From Roseibium sediminicola (lineage in GTDB: Bacteria; Pseudomonadota; Alphaproteobacteria; Rhizobiales; Stappiaceae), in assembly GCF_023156505.1 (NCBI RefSeq), contig NZ_JALNMJ010000005.1:62001-126000 (forward strand): a stretch of 64,000 nucleotides of DNA, read 5' to 3'. The translations under genes were made by a program, and so were the position numbers. Position 1 is the stretch's first letter; every line of letters begins with the position of its first letter. The notes under the pieces were generated by a model. The model saw only the letters and a program-made list of their open reading frames with translations. It was not told the DNA's origin and did not search any database. Shown here piece after piece: positions 57,209 through 64,000 of the stretch.

Positions 57209-58276
57209 TCAGACCTTCAGGAACCTGCCGCCTTCGGCATTGGACCGTTCGGCGAGATCCAGCGCCACTTGCAGGCGGGCGCCGTGGTCGAAATCCGGGT
57301 CCGCTGGCGCGCCGCTAAGGATTGCGGCGGCAAACCGCTCATAGACCGTCGGCACAGGTTCGACGGAAACCTCCCGCCATGAGGCCGCCTCCAGATTTGC
57401 GCCGTCGCAGATGCGCAAAGTTTCCGTCTGCTTTTCGAACAGGACCTCGAGACCGCTCCTTGTGCCGTAAAGCCGCAGACGCAGGTCGTTGTGGTGGCCG
57501 GAGGCAAAGCGGGTGGCGCTGACGGTGCCGAGCGCGCCGTTCTCCAACTCCGCCTGCAGCGTGAAACTGTCATTGGCGTCGAGCGTGTAGTCGCCGATCC
57601 GGCCGCCCTCGGCCTTGTCGAAGGTCTTCAGGCGGCAGGAAAGTTCGCTTGCCGGGCTGCCGGCGGCGAAAGTGACAAAATCCAGGATATGGATGCCGAC
57701 ATCGCCGAGCACACCTTTCGAGCCATGCGCCGTCGACAGGCGCCACAGCCACTGGCTTTCCGTCTGCCAGTCGCCCCAGGCGGGCTGAGTCAGCCAGCTC
57801 TGCAAATAAGAGGCCTCGAAATGGCGCAGCGCCCCGATCGCTCCCTCGGCGACCAGTTCAGCGGCTTTTTGCAGGACGGCGACATTGCGGTAGCTCAGGT
57901 TGACCATGCCGATCAGGCCCTTGGCGCGGGCGAGTTCGGTCATTTCCCAGGCATCGGCGGCGTTGGTCGCCAGCGGCTTTTCGCAGAGCACATGTTTGCC
58001 GGCATGCATAAGCGCAAGGGTTGTCGGGTGATGGGCCGCATCGGGCGTCACGTTGGCGGCGGCGTCGAAGCCGCCCCAGGCGAGTGCTTCCTCGAGCGTC
58101 TCGAACCGGTTGGCAATGTCATAGGTGTCGCAGAATTCGGCGAGCACGCCGGCACGCCGGTCGACCCCGGCGGCGAGTTCCACACCGTCGATCTTTAGAA
58201 AGGCGGCCGCATGGGTGCGGGCCATGTTGCCGGTCCCAAGGATCAGGATCCGGAGCGGCTTTGCTGCTGAAGCCAT
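57209..58276 (-). CDS. thuB: Gfo/Idh/MocA family oxidoreductase (ThuB-like)
   Basis: This 355-residue NAD(P)-dependent sugar dehydrogenase has an N-terminal Rossmann fold (ILILGTGNMARTHA), the EKP motif (CEKPLATNAADAW, near residue 97) and the C-terminal Gfo/Idh/MocA beta domain. Paired with ThuA in rhizobia, ThuB acts in 3-keto-trehalose or related sugar catabolism; the match is to family and context, not to a specific substrate. It is 75 bases downstream of thuA, with a small ACCGGTCTTT/AAAGACCGGT hairpin between. Confidence 0.78.
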   Translation of the reverse strand: MASAAKPLRILILGTGNMARTHAAAFLKIDGVELAAGVDRRAGVLAEFCDTYDIANRFETLEEALAWGGFDAAANVTPDAAHHPTTLALMHAGKHVLCEKPLATNAADAWEMTELARAKGLIGMVNLSYRNVAVLQKAAELVAEGAIGALRHFEASYLQSWLTQPAWGDWQTESQWLWRLSTAHGSKGVLGDVGIHILDFVTFAAGSPASELSCRLKTFDKAEGGRIGDYTLDANDSFTLQAELENGALGTVSATRFASGHHNDLRLRLYGTRSGLEVLFEKQTETLRICDGANLEAASWREVSVEPVPTVYERFAAAILSGAPADPDFDHGARLQVALDLAERSNAEGGRFLKV

Positions 58277-58351
58277 TGCTGTCTCCTCAGCGTTGGCGGG
58301 AAGAGTGGACCGGTCTTTGGAAAGACCGGTCCGAACTGGCTGGAAAGGTCC

Positions 58352-59137
58352 TTAGCGGAAGCCGTCCTCGCCATGAGCGTGGAGCTTGGGTCCGCGTTCC
58401 TCGATTTTTTCCGGTGCGGCTTCGACCGGGACATTTGGGGCGGCATTCGGGTCCGCAACTCGTGCCATCGGGTTGAACGCCCATTTGACGCCGTTTCTGA
58501 GGACCTGCTGCACATTCGTGTTGTGGTAGGTCGGGTAGGTCTCGTGGCCGGGGCGGAAATAGAAGATACTGCCGGCGCCGCGCTTGTAGGTCAGGCCGGA
58601 GCGAAACACTTCACCGCCCTGGAACCAGCTGATGAAGACCGTTTCCAGGGGCTCGGGCACACCGAAGGGTTCGCCGTACATTTCCTCCATCTCCAGCTCG
58701 AAACTGTCCGGAAGGCCGTTTGTGATCGGGTGGTTGCGGCTGGTGACCCACAGGCGTTCGCGCTCGCCGGCCTCACGCCATGTAAGATTGCACGGGCCCC
58801 CCATCAGGCGCTTGAAGGGCTTGGCGAAATGGGCCGAATGCAGGAACAGCATGCCCATGCCGGACCAGACGGCGTCGCAGACCCTCTCGACCACGGCATC
58901 GGAGACCTCGCCATGGGCGGCATGGCCCCACCACAGCAAGACGTCGGTCTCTGCAAGGCGCTCGGCAGTCAGGCCGTGGTCCGGCTCCTGCAGGGTGGCG
59001 GTGGTGGCGCTGATCTCCGGATCCTGGTTTAGGGCCTCGGCAATGCAGGCATGCATGCCGCCCGGATAGGTCTCCGCGACAATCTTGTTGTTCTGTTCAT
59101 GGACGTTTTCGCCCCAAACCACGGCTTTGATCGGCAT
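58352..59137 (-). CDS. thuA: ThuA-domain protein
   Basis: The 261-residue protein has a ThuA/glutamine-amidotransferase-like fold: AVVWGENVHEQ at the start, DVLLWWGHAAHGE near residue 65, GMGMLFLHSAHFAKPF near residue 92, and RPGHETYPTYHN near residue 215. ThuA is needed for trehalose and related disaccharide use in rhizobia. The genes for the usual thuEFGK transporter are not in this window. LacI-type dyads lie upstream. Confidence 0.85.
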   Translation of the reverse strand: MPIKAVVWGENVHEQNNKIVAETYPGGMHACIAEALNQDPEISATTATLQEPDHGLTAERLAETDVLLWWGHAAHGEVSDAVVERVCDAVWSGMGMLFLHSAHFAKPFKRLMGGPCNLTWREAGERERLWVTSRNHPITNGLPDSFELEMEEMYGEPFGVPEPLETVFISWFQGGEVFRSGLTYKRGAGSIFYFRPGHETYPTYHNTNVQQVLRNGVKWAFNPMARVADPNAAPNVPVEAAPEKIEERGPKLHAHGEDGFR

Positions 59138-59200
59138 TGCAGCCTCTCCCTGGAAAATGTGGTGTTGGCAGATGTGGGTGGGCGCTTCTACAAGTCTCCC

Positions 59201-59228
59201 AAAGCGCTTTGAATAGCGCTATCAAAGG
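59201..59228. promoter_or_regulatory. LacI-type operator dyads upstream of thuA
   Basis: AAAGCGCTTT (59201-59210) and ATAGCGCTAT (59213-59222) are two perfect 10-bp palindromes with CG centres; the second is flanked by CTTTG and CAAAG. This resembles LacI/GalR-family operators. The dyads lie 64-91 bp upstream of thuA. Confidence 0.6.
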
Positions 59229-59331
59229 CTTTCGAAGCTGTCAAACACTCCTTCGCCTGAAGCTAACAATAGGCGGTGCGCGGATGTGACCGCTTGCCGC
59301 ATTGGGGGCCTGTTCGATTTCATTTACATAC

Positions 59332-59347
59332 CATACTGTATAGTATG
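59332..59347. promoter_or_regulatory. Operator upstream of the small membrane protein/TetR pair
   Basis: CATACT (59332-59337) and AGTATG (59342-59347) around GTAT. The dyad includes a TATAGT -10-like box. Probably bound by the TetR protein encoded downstream. Confidence 0.55.
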
Positions 59348-59361
59348 TTATGGAGGTTTGG

Positions 59362-59730
59362 ATGAATATCTTTCTGTTAGCGGCTGCCGGCCTGTCGGCT
59401 GCCGTCTGCCTGATCCACACGTTTGCCGGCGGCAGGACCATCGCTGTGCCGCTGCTCAAGGCGGACCTGCACCCGGTGCCAAAATATGTGACCTATTACT
59501 GCTGGCACATTGTCACCATCGTGCTGGCTGTCATCGCGGTCATGTTCGCGCTTGCGGGCGTGCGGGCGGACAGTCTGGACCTCGGCTGGGTCGCGACCGC
59601 TCTGGTGACGTGCTTCTGTCTGCTGGGGCTTGCGGTGCCGCCGCTCAAGAAGCAGAAATACAAGAACATGCCGCAAGGCTGGCTGTTCCTGCCAATCGCG
59701 GTGCTCGGCATCACCGGTGGAGTGCTCTGA
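59362..59730 (+). CDS. Small four-helix membrane protein
   Basis: The 122-residue protein has four hydrophobic segments (about 4-22, 45-65, 72-95 and 103-121) and the soluble KPLLKADLHPVPKY-type loop, here beginning PLLKADLHPVPKYV. The family is not recognised. The ATG at 59362 follows GGAGG. The last codons overlap the TetR gene, so the two form an operon, the membrane protein being the likely regulated function. Confidence 0.8.
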   Translation: MNIFLLAAAGLSAAVCLIHTFAGGRTIAVPLLKADLHPVPKYVTYYCWHIVTIVLAVIAVMFALAGVRADSLDLGWVATALVTCFCLLGLAVPPLKKQKYKNMPQGWLFLPIAVLGITGGVL

Positions 59731-60289
59731 ACTGAAAAAACGATTTGGAAAATCAGACTGGCTGGGCCTTGGTCTGACGCAATTGACGCGCCAAGGCCCT
59801 GCCGGACTGACCGTCGAGGCGCTGTGCGAGGCCGGGGAGCGGACGCGTGGGTCGTTTTACCATCACTTTGCCGACCACGACGCCTTTGTCGCGGACCTGA
59901 TGCAGGCCTGGAAACAGCGGCACACGCTGGACATTGCCGAAAAGGCGTTGGCAGAAACGGGCGAGCAGCGGGCACAGACCTTGTCGAGGCTTGCCAACAG
60001 CGCCGATCATGCGCTGGAACGGGCGGTCCGCCAATATGCGCAAGCGAACCCGGTGGCACGCGCCATCGTCCGCGAGGTCGATGACCTGCGCACCGGTTTT
60101 GTCGCCGGCCTCTACAGGGACCAGGGGCTCGACCCGGACCTGGCCGAAGACATTGCCCGGATCGAATATGCCGCCTTTGTCGGCTGCCAGATCGTTTGGC
60201 CGGACATGCCGGCCGAGGAACGCATGGCGCTCGACCGGCGTTTCGCCGGGCTTGTGGCGCGGGCCTTGGGGACTGCCGACAAGTCTTGA
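59717..60289 (+). CDS. TetR/AcrR family regulator
   Basis: The 190-residue protein has an N-terminal TetR helix-turn-helix (GLTVEALCEAGERTRGSFYHHF, about 25-46, given shortened) and a helical ligand domain. The GTG at 59717 overlaps the preceding gene by 14 bases; a CTG at 59732 is the only other in-frame choice. It probably represses its own operon through the dyad at 59332. Confidence 0.85.
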   Translation: MECSELKKRFGKSDWLGLGLTQLTRQGPAGLTVEALCEAGERTRGSFYHHFADHDAFVADLMQAWKQRHTLDIAEKALAETGEQRAQTLSRLANSADHALERAVRQYAQANPVARAIVREVDDLRTGFVAGLYRDQGLDPDLAEDIARIEYAAFVGCQIVWPDMPAEERMALDRRFAGLVARALGTADKS

Positions 60290-60296
60290 CTCTTTA

Positions 60297-60320
60297 TATG
60301 AAACGTATACGTTTTATATA
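60297..60320. promoter_or_regulatory. Palindromic operator upstream of the ParD-like gene
   Basis: AAACGTATACGTTT (60301-60314) is a perfect 14-bp palindrome, extended to 24 bp by flanking ATAT arms with one mismatch. It overlaps the expected promoter of the two-gene operon. Confidence 0.65.
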
Positions 60321-60343
60321 TCAAAGGGGTTTGGGAGACGGCC

Positions 60344-60550
60344 ATGGGAATTGTGAAGATCGGCGAAGAGCTGCATGAGGACATCCGGCGGGCAGGCGCC
60401 GTCATGTGCCGCTCCATCAATGCGCAGGCCGAGTTCTGGATGAAAATCGGCAAGCTGGCCGAAGCCAATCCGACGCTGTCCTTCAACGAGATCGTGAAAA
60501 TGCAGCTGGAGGCTGCCGGGGACCAGGCTTCGGAAGAGGCCGCCGCCTGA
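60344..60550 (+). CDS. ParD-like antitoxin-family protein
   Basis: The 68-residue protein matches the ParD-like family (IGEELHEDIRRAGAVMCRSINAQAEFW near the start). It is a ribbon-helix-helix-type DNA-binding protein. No ParE toxin is adjacent; instead the methionine aminopeptidase gene starts one base after its stop. The palindrome upstream is a likely autoregulatory site. Confidence 0.85.
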   Translation: MGIVKIGEELHEDIRRAGAVMCRSINAQAEFWMKIGKLAEANPTLSFNEIVKMQLEAAGDQASEEAAA

Positions 60551-60551
60551 C

Positions 60552-61325
60552 ATGGTCAAGACACCGGATGAACTGGCACTGATGCGGGTGTCCGGTCGAT
60601 TGCTGGCGTCCGTCTTCGAGATGCTGGACAGACAGGACCTTGCCGGCCTGTCGACCCTGCAGGTCAACGATATGGTCGACAGGTTCATAACGGTCGACCT
60701 TGCCGCCCGGCCGGCAAGCAAGGGGCAATACGGCTTCGAGCATGTGCTCAATTGCTCGATCAATCATGTTGTCTGTCACGGCATTCCCGACAAGGACGAA
60801 ATCATCCGCGACGGCGATATCATCAATCTTGACATCACCCTGGAAAAGAACGGCTTCATCGCCGATTCCAGCAAGACCTACGTGATCGGGAAAGCTTCGC
60901 CGGCTGCCCGGCGCCTTGTCCGGGCAGCGCAAAGCGCGATGTGGCAGGGGATCCGGCAGGTGCGCCCGGGAGCGCATCTGGGTGATATCGGATTTGCCAT
61001 CGAACGCCACGCCAGGAAGAACGGATACTCGGTGGTGCGCGACTATTGCGGCCACGGCATCGGCCGCGACATGCACGAGGAGCCGAACGTCCTGAATTTC
61101 GGCCGGCGCGGAACAGGCATGAAACTTCGCGAGGGCATGGTCTTCACCATCGAACCCATGCTCAACCAGGGCAGCCGCAAGGTCTCGACCGAGGGTGACG
61201 GCTGGCGGGTCGTGACCGATGACCGCAGGCTATCCGCGCAATTCGAACACACGGTTGCCGTTACCGGGACTGGCGTGGAAGTCCTGACCCTGCGCCGGGA
61301 CGAAACAAACCTGCTGGGTTGCTAG
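60552..61325 (+). CDS. map: Type I methionine aminopeptidase
   Basis: This 257-residue pitta-bread metallopeptidase removes N-terminal methionine. The metal ligands sit in NLDITLEKNG, ADSSKTY, GHGIGRDMHEEP, TIEPML and QFEHTV. The position directly after the ParD-like gene suggests that this is the regulated accessory map; a housekeeping copy is probably elsewhere (inference). Confidence 0.93.
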   Translation: MVKTPDELALMRVSGRLLASVFEMLDRQDLAGLSTLQVNDMVDRFITVDLAARPASKGQYGFEHVLNCSINHVVCHGIPDKDEIIRDGDIINLDITLEKNGFIADSSKTYVIGKASPAARRLVRAAQSAMWQGIRQVRPGAHLGDIGFAIERHARKNGYSVVRDYCGHGIGRDMHEEPNVLNFGRRGTGMKLREGMVFTIEPMLNQGSRKVSTEGDGWRVVTDDRRLSAQFEHTVAVTGTGVEVLTLRRDETNLLGC

Positions 61326-61401
61326 CGGTCATTCTTTCGATCCGCGCCGGTTCAGACCGGAGCCACTCTGCCGCTGGCTCCGGACCAAATTGTTGCGCCG
61401 A

Positions 61402-63147
61402 TCAGTACCCGGCCGTCAGTGCCCCGGGGCGGCGCGGATCGGAGGCGCCGGCCAGGACGCCATCGATGGACATGATCGACTGGGTCGAGCCCATGGCGTT
61501 CTTGACCTCGACCTTGTGGCCGCGTCCTTCCAGCAGGCGGACCGTGTCCGGCGACAGGCCTTCCTCGATGCGGATCTCGTCGGGCAGCCACTGATTGTGG
61601 ATACGCGGCGCGGCGGTGGCCTCGGCGATGTTCATCTGGTGGTCGATCACGTTCAGGATGATCTGCAAGGTGGTCGTAATGATGCGGCTGCCGCCAGGCG
61701 AGCCGGTCGCCAGGAACAGCTTGCCGTCCTTGAACACCAGGGTCGGGCTCATCGAGGAAAGCGGCCGTTTGCCGCCCTCGACCGCATTGGCGGTGCCGCC
61801 GACAAGACCATAGGCGTTGGGAACGCCGGGTTTGGCGGAAAAATCATCCAGCTCGTTGTTGAGCAGGACGCCGGTGCCGTCCGCGGTCAGGCCGACGCCA
61901 TAGGAGAAATTCAGCGTATAGGTGTTGGAGACTGCATTGCCGTCCTTGTCGACCACGGAGAAATGCGTGGTCTCGTTGCTTTCGTAAGGATAGGGATCGG
62001 CCGGCTTGATCTCTTCGGAGGGGGTAGCGGCATCCATCCGGATGGTCTTGACCAGCTCGGCGGCATAGGCGCGGGAGGTCAGGCCCTTGACCGGAACCTC
62101 GACATAGTCCGGATCGCCGAGGAATTTGGAACGGTCCGCATAGGCGCGGCGCATGGCCTCCGCCATGACATGAATGCTGTCGGCGGAGTTGAGGCCGTAT
62201 TCCCTGACCGGAAACGTTTCGAGCATGTTGAGGATTTCGACGATATGCACCCCGCCAGACGAGGGCGGAGGCATGGAAGCAATGTCATAGCCGCGATAGC
62301 TGCCCGTGACCGGTGTCCGCCAGACCGGCTTGTAAGCGGCCAGATCCTCGACAGTCATGCTGCCACCGGCGTCCTGGACCTTTTGCGCGATCTTCTCCGC
62401 TGTCTCTCCGGTATAGAAGCCGGCCGCGCCCGTGTCGGCGATCCGGCGCAGCGTGGCGGCCAGGTCTTCCTGTTTCAGGATCTCTCCCGGCAGATAGGGC
62501 AGGCCGCCGGTCTTGTAGAAAATGGACTTGGACGCGGGATCGTTGAGAAGACGCTTGGCGGAGGCGGTCAGAGACGCTGACAGATCCGGGGTAACCGTGA
62601 TCCCGGTTTGGGCAAGAGAAATCGCCGGCTCGACAAGTTCGGCCCAGGTCAGTTTGCCGCTGCCGTGTTTCTCGAAAGCTTCGGCAAAGCCGGCAACCGT
62701 GCCCGGCACGCCGACGGCCAGGCCCGAAAAGCGGGACTTCTGATTGTCCGGCTCACCGTCCTCTCCCAGGAACATGTCCTTGAAGGCGGCGGCGGGCGCC
62801 TTTTCGCGGTAGTCCAGCGCCTTGGTTTCGCCGCCCTCGGCCATGTGGATCAGCATGAAACCGCCACCGCCGAGATTGCCCGCGCGCGGCAGCGTGACGG
62901 CGAGGGCAAACCCGGTGGCGATCGCCGCATCAACCGCGTTGCCGCCCTTTTGCAGGATGGCGACGCCGACCTTTGTCGCGACCGCCTCCTGACTGGCGAC
63001 CATGCCGTTTTGAGCCGTGACCGGCTGGAACCGGTCCTTCAGGGAATAGATCGGAGCGTCCTGCGCCGCGAGTGGCAACGCTGATCCGGAAAGGGCTGCG
63101 ATCCCGAGGGATATCGCGACAAACGCTGATTTCAGGTGATGCTTCAT
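61402..63147 (-). CDS. ggt: Gamma-glutamyltransferase
   Basis: This periplasmic Ntn hydrolase cleaves and transfers the gamma-glutamyl group of glutathione. The 581-residue precursor has a signal peptide (about 1-27) and autoprocesses before the nucleophile threonine in TTHFSVVDKDGNAVS (near residue 385). The PLSSMSPT and GSPGGSRI substrate motifs follow. The ATG at 63147 with AGGACC upstream begins the signal peptide; an earlier in-frame start is ignored. Confidence 0.94.
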   Translation of the reverse strand: MKHHLKSAFVAISLGIAALSGSALPLAAQDAPIYSLKDRFQPVTAQNGMVASQEAVATKVGVAILQKGGNAVDAAIATGFALAVTLPRAGNLGGGGFMLIHMAEGGETKALDYREKAPAAAFKDMFLGEDGEPDNQKSRFSGLAVGVPGTVAGFAEAFEKHGSGKLTWAELVEPAISLAQTGITVTPDLSASLTASAKRLLNDPASKSIFYKTGGLPYLPGEILKQEDLAATLRRIADTGAAGFYTGETAEKIAQKVQDAGGSMTVEDLAAYKPVWRTPVTGSYRGYDIASMPPPSSGGVHIVEILNMLETFPVREYGLNSADSIHVMAEAMRRAYADRSKFLGDPDYVEVPVKGLTSRAYAAELVKTIRMDAATPSEEIKPADPYPYESNETTHFSVVDKDGNAVSNTYTLNFSYGVGLTADGTGVLLNNELDDFSAKPGVPNAYGLVGGTANAVEGGKRPLSSMSPTLVFKDGKLFLATGSPGGSRIITTTLQIILNVIDHQMNIAEATAAPRIHNQWLPDEIRIEEGLSPDTVRLLEGRGHKVEVKNAMGSTQSIMSIDGVLAGASDPRRPGALTAGY

Positions 63148-63334
63148 GAGGTCCTCCGGCGATGTGCGGCAGATCTTGCAAAGCTTTGACGCGAAAATCA
63201 ATGTGATGCGCGCTCAAATTGCATACGGGTGCGGCAGGTCTTGATCCAACGCAAGGCACCATGATCAGATAGATCGCAATCTGTTGAGCACAAGACCGTC
63301 GTCTTCGTGTAGCCGGCCGAGCCAAGGAGATCCC

Positions 63335-63694
63335 ATGACACGTGCAGTTACAAATTCGAGTGTGGTGAACCGGCGGAACCGAGCCGCTGTTCCGGCGATT
63401 GCGGCGCTTGTTATGGGCCTGCTGACAACGGAACCGGCGCTGGCCGGCGATCCGGCCGCTGGCAAGGCGCTGGCCCTGCAATGGTGTTCCGCCTGCCACC
63501 TGGTGGCGGAGGATCAGGCGGTTGCCTCCAGTGTCTCTCTGCCAAGTTTTTACGACATGGCCAAGGATCCGGACTGGTCGGAAGAAAAACTGGCAACATT
63601 CCTTGCCAATCCGCATCCCCAGATGCCGAATATGAGTCTCGGCAACACGGAAATCGCCAATCTTGCGGCCTATATCGGCTCGCTGGCGCCATAA
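63335..63694 (+). CDS. Small periplasmic cytochrome c
   Basis: The 119-residue protein has a signal peptide (about 15-38, ending EPALA), the haem-binding CSACH (51-55) and a downstream methionine ligand candidate in PHPQMPNMSL. It needs the Ccm system encoded at the left of this window for haem attachment. AAGGAG seven bases before the ATG sets the start. The partner is unknown. Confidence 0.9.
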   Translation: MTRAVTNSSVVNRRNRAAVPAIAALVMGLLTTEPALAGDPAAGKALALQWCSACHLVAEDQAVASSVSLPSFYDMAKDPDWSEEKLATFLANPHPQMPNMSLGNTEIANLAAYIGSLAP

Positions 63695-63753
63695 CAAAGT
63701 TGGTTGCCGCTCATTTCCATCAGCCATGTAAGACCTGCAAGAACAGGCAGTTT

Positions 63754-63886
63754 GCCACCCATTCGACGTCATCCTGAGGAAGCGCGTTAGCGCTGTCTCG
63801 AAGGATCGGCCACTTGTTGTGGAACTTGCTGCCGATCCTTCGAGACGGACCTTCGGCCCTCCTCAGGATGACGTCGAATGGGTGGC
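63754..63886. repeat. Family A palindrome with 27-bp perfect arms
   Basis: The arms at 63754-63780 and 63860-63886 are perfectly inverted over 27 bases, starting GCCACCCATTCGACGTCATC. The outer 14 bases are not part of the common family A core, so this copy is extended. It lies between the cytochrome gene and the cut gene at the edge. Confidence 0.85.
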
Positions 63887-63917
63887 CAGACCTGATCAAG
63901 ATCGCGGCAAAAACGCT

Positions 63918-64000
63918 CTATATCTCGAACTCCGCCAGCATGGCCGCATGATAAGAGCCGGCATAATCCTCGCCGTTGTTGTTGAGGACCTCATCCTGCA
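63918..64000 (-). CDS. Partial gene at window edge
   Basis: The last 26 complete codons of a leftward gene end EDYAGSYHAAMLAEFEI at the TAG at 63918. The rest is outside the window. The family cannot be identified from so little. Confidence 0.6.
   Translation of the reverse strand, partial: QDEVLNNNGEDYAGSYHAAMLAEFEI

Overview
The window is a GC-rich alphaproteobacterial chromosome segment. The gene set suggests Hyphomicrobiales, perhaps a Roseibium/Labrenzia/Stappia-type marine bacterium: cytochrome c maturation, both aconitase classes, queuosine synthesis, 3-hydroxybutyrate metabolism, trehalose-type catabolism, and many short palindromic intergenic repeats. The genus is inferred from gene content and codon style; no rRNA is present to confirm it.

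Core region 1 (1-17.5 kb) holds the haem exporter genes ccmA-ccmB-ccmC, reading left and cut by the window edge. Next come three tandem paralogous multi-pass membrane proteins and a six-gene MoxR cluster in tight overlap (DUF4129, DUF4350, MoxR, DUF58, SpoIIM-like, RDD). acnB and acnA follow as a divergent pair. An AT-rich two-gene insert (17.5-19.5 kb: an unknown 236-residue protein plus an XRE-ImmA/IrrE regulator) lies after acnA.

Core region 2 (19.6-38.3 kb) has a VOC protein, a secreted protein, queF and queC-queD-queE, a membrane-anchored protein with a peptidase-like metal motif, DUF429, pdxY and ispG. It continues with two more membrane proteins resembling the tandem trio, bdh with a patatin-like hydrolase (a MITE-like palindromic element between them), a pentapeptide-repeat protein, MipA, YggT, Trm112, a Lon N-domain protein, CnoX-type thioredoxin and a ProX-type deacylase, ending at tRNA-Gly(GCC).

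The main accessory feature is an 18.6 kb integrative element in that tRNA gene (38,292-56,894), bounded by a 46-bp perfect repeat of the tRNA 3' half. It carries a tyrosine integrase, an AlpA-like protein, a VapE-type primase/helicase, an XRE regulator with its own operator and an unknown partner, a lipoprotein and small proteins. It also carries a complete type I restriction-modification operon with an extra single-domain S subunit and a YgjP metallopeptidase, then an AT-rich block with a DUF262-DUF1524 (GmrSD-like) protein and an unknown membrane protein. It looks like a mobile anti-phage defence island. Paired GGTTACC heptamers at both ends and in front of the integrase gene look like recombination-protein sites.

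Core region 3 (56.9-64 kb) has a thuA/thuB-like pair behind LacI-type dyads, a small membrane protein with a TetR regulator, a ParD-like/methionine aminopeptidase pair behind a palindrome, gamma-glutamyltransferase, a cytochrome c and a cut gene at the edge.
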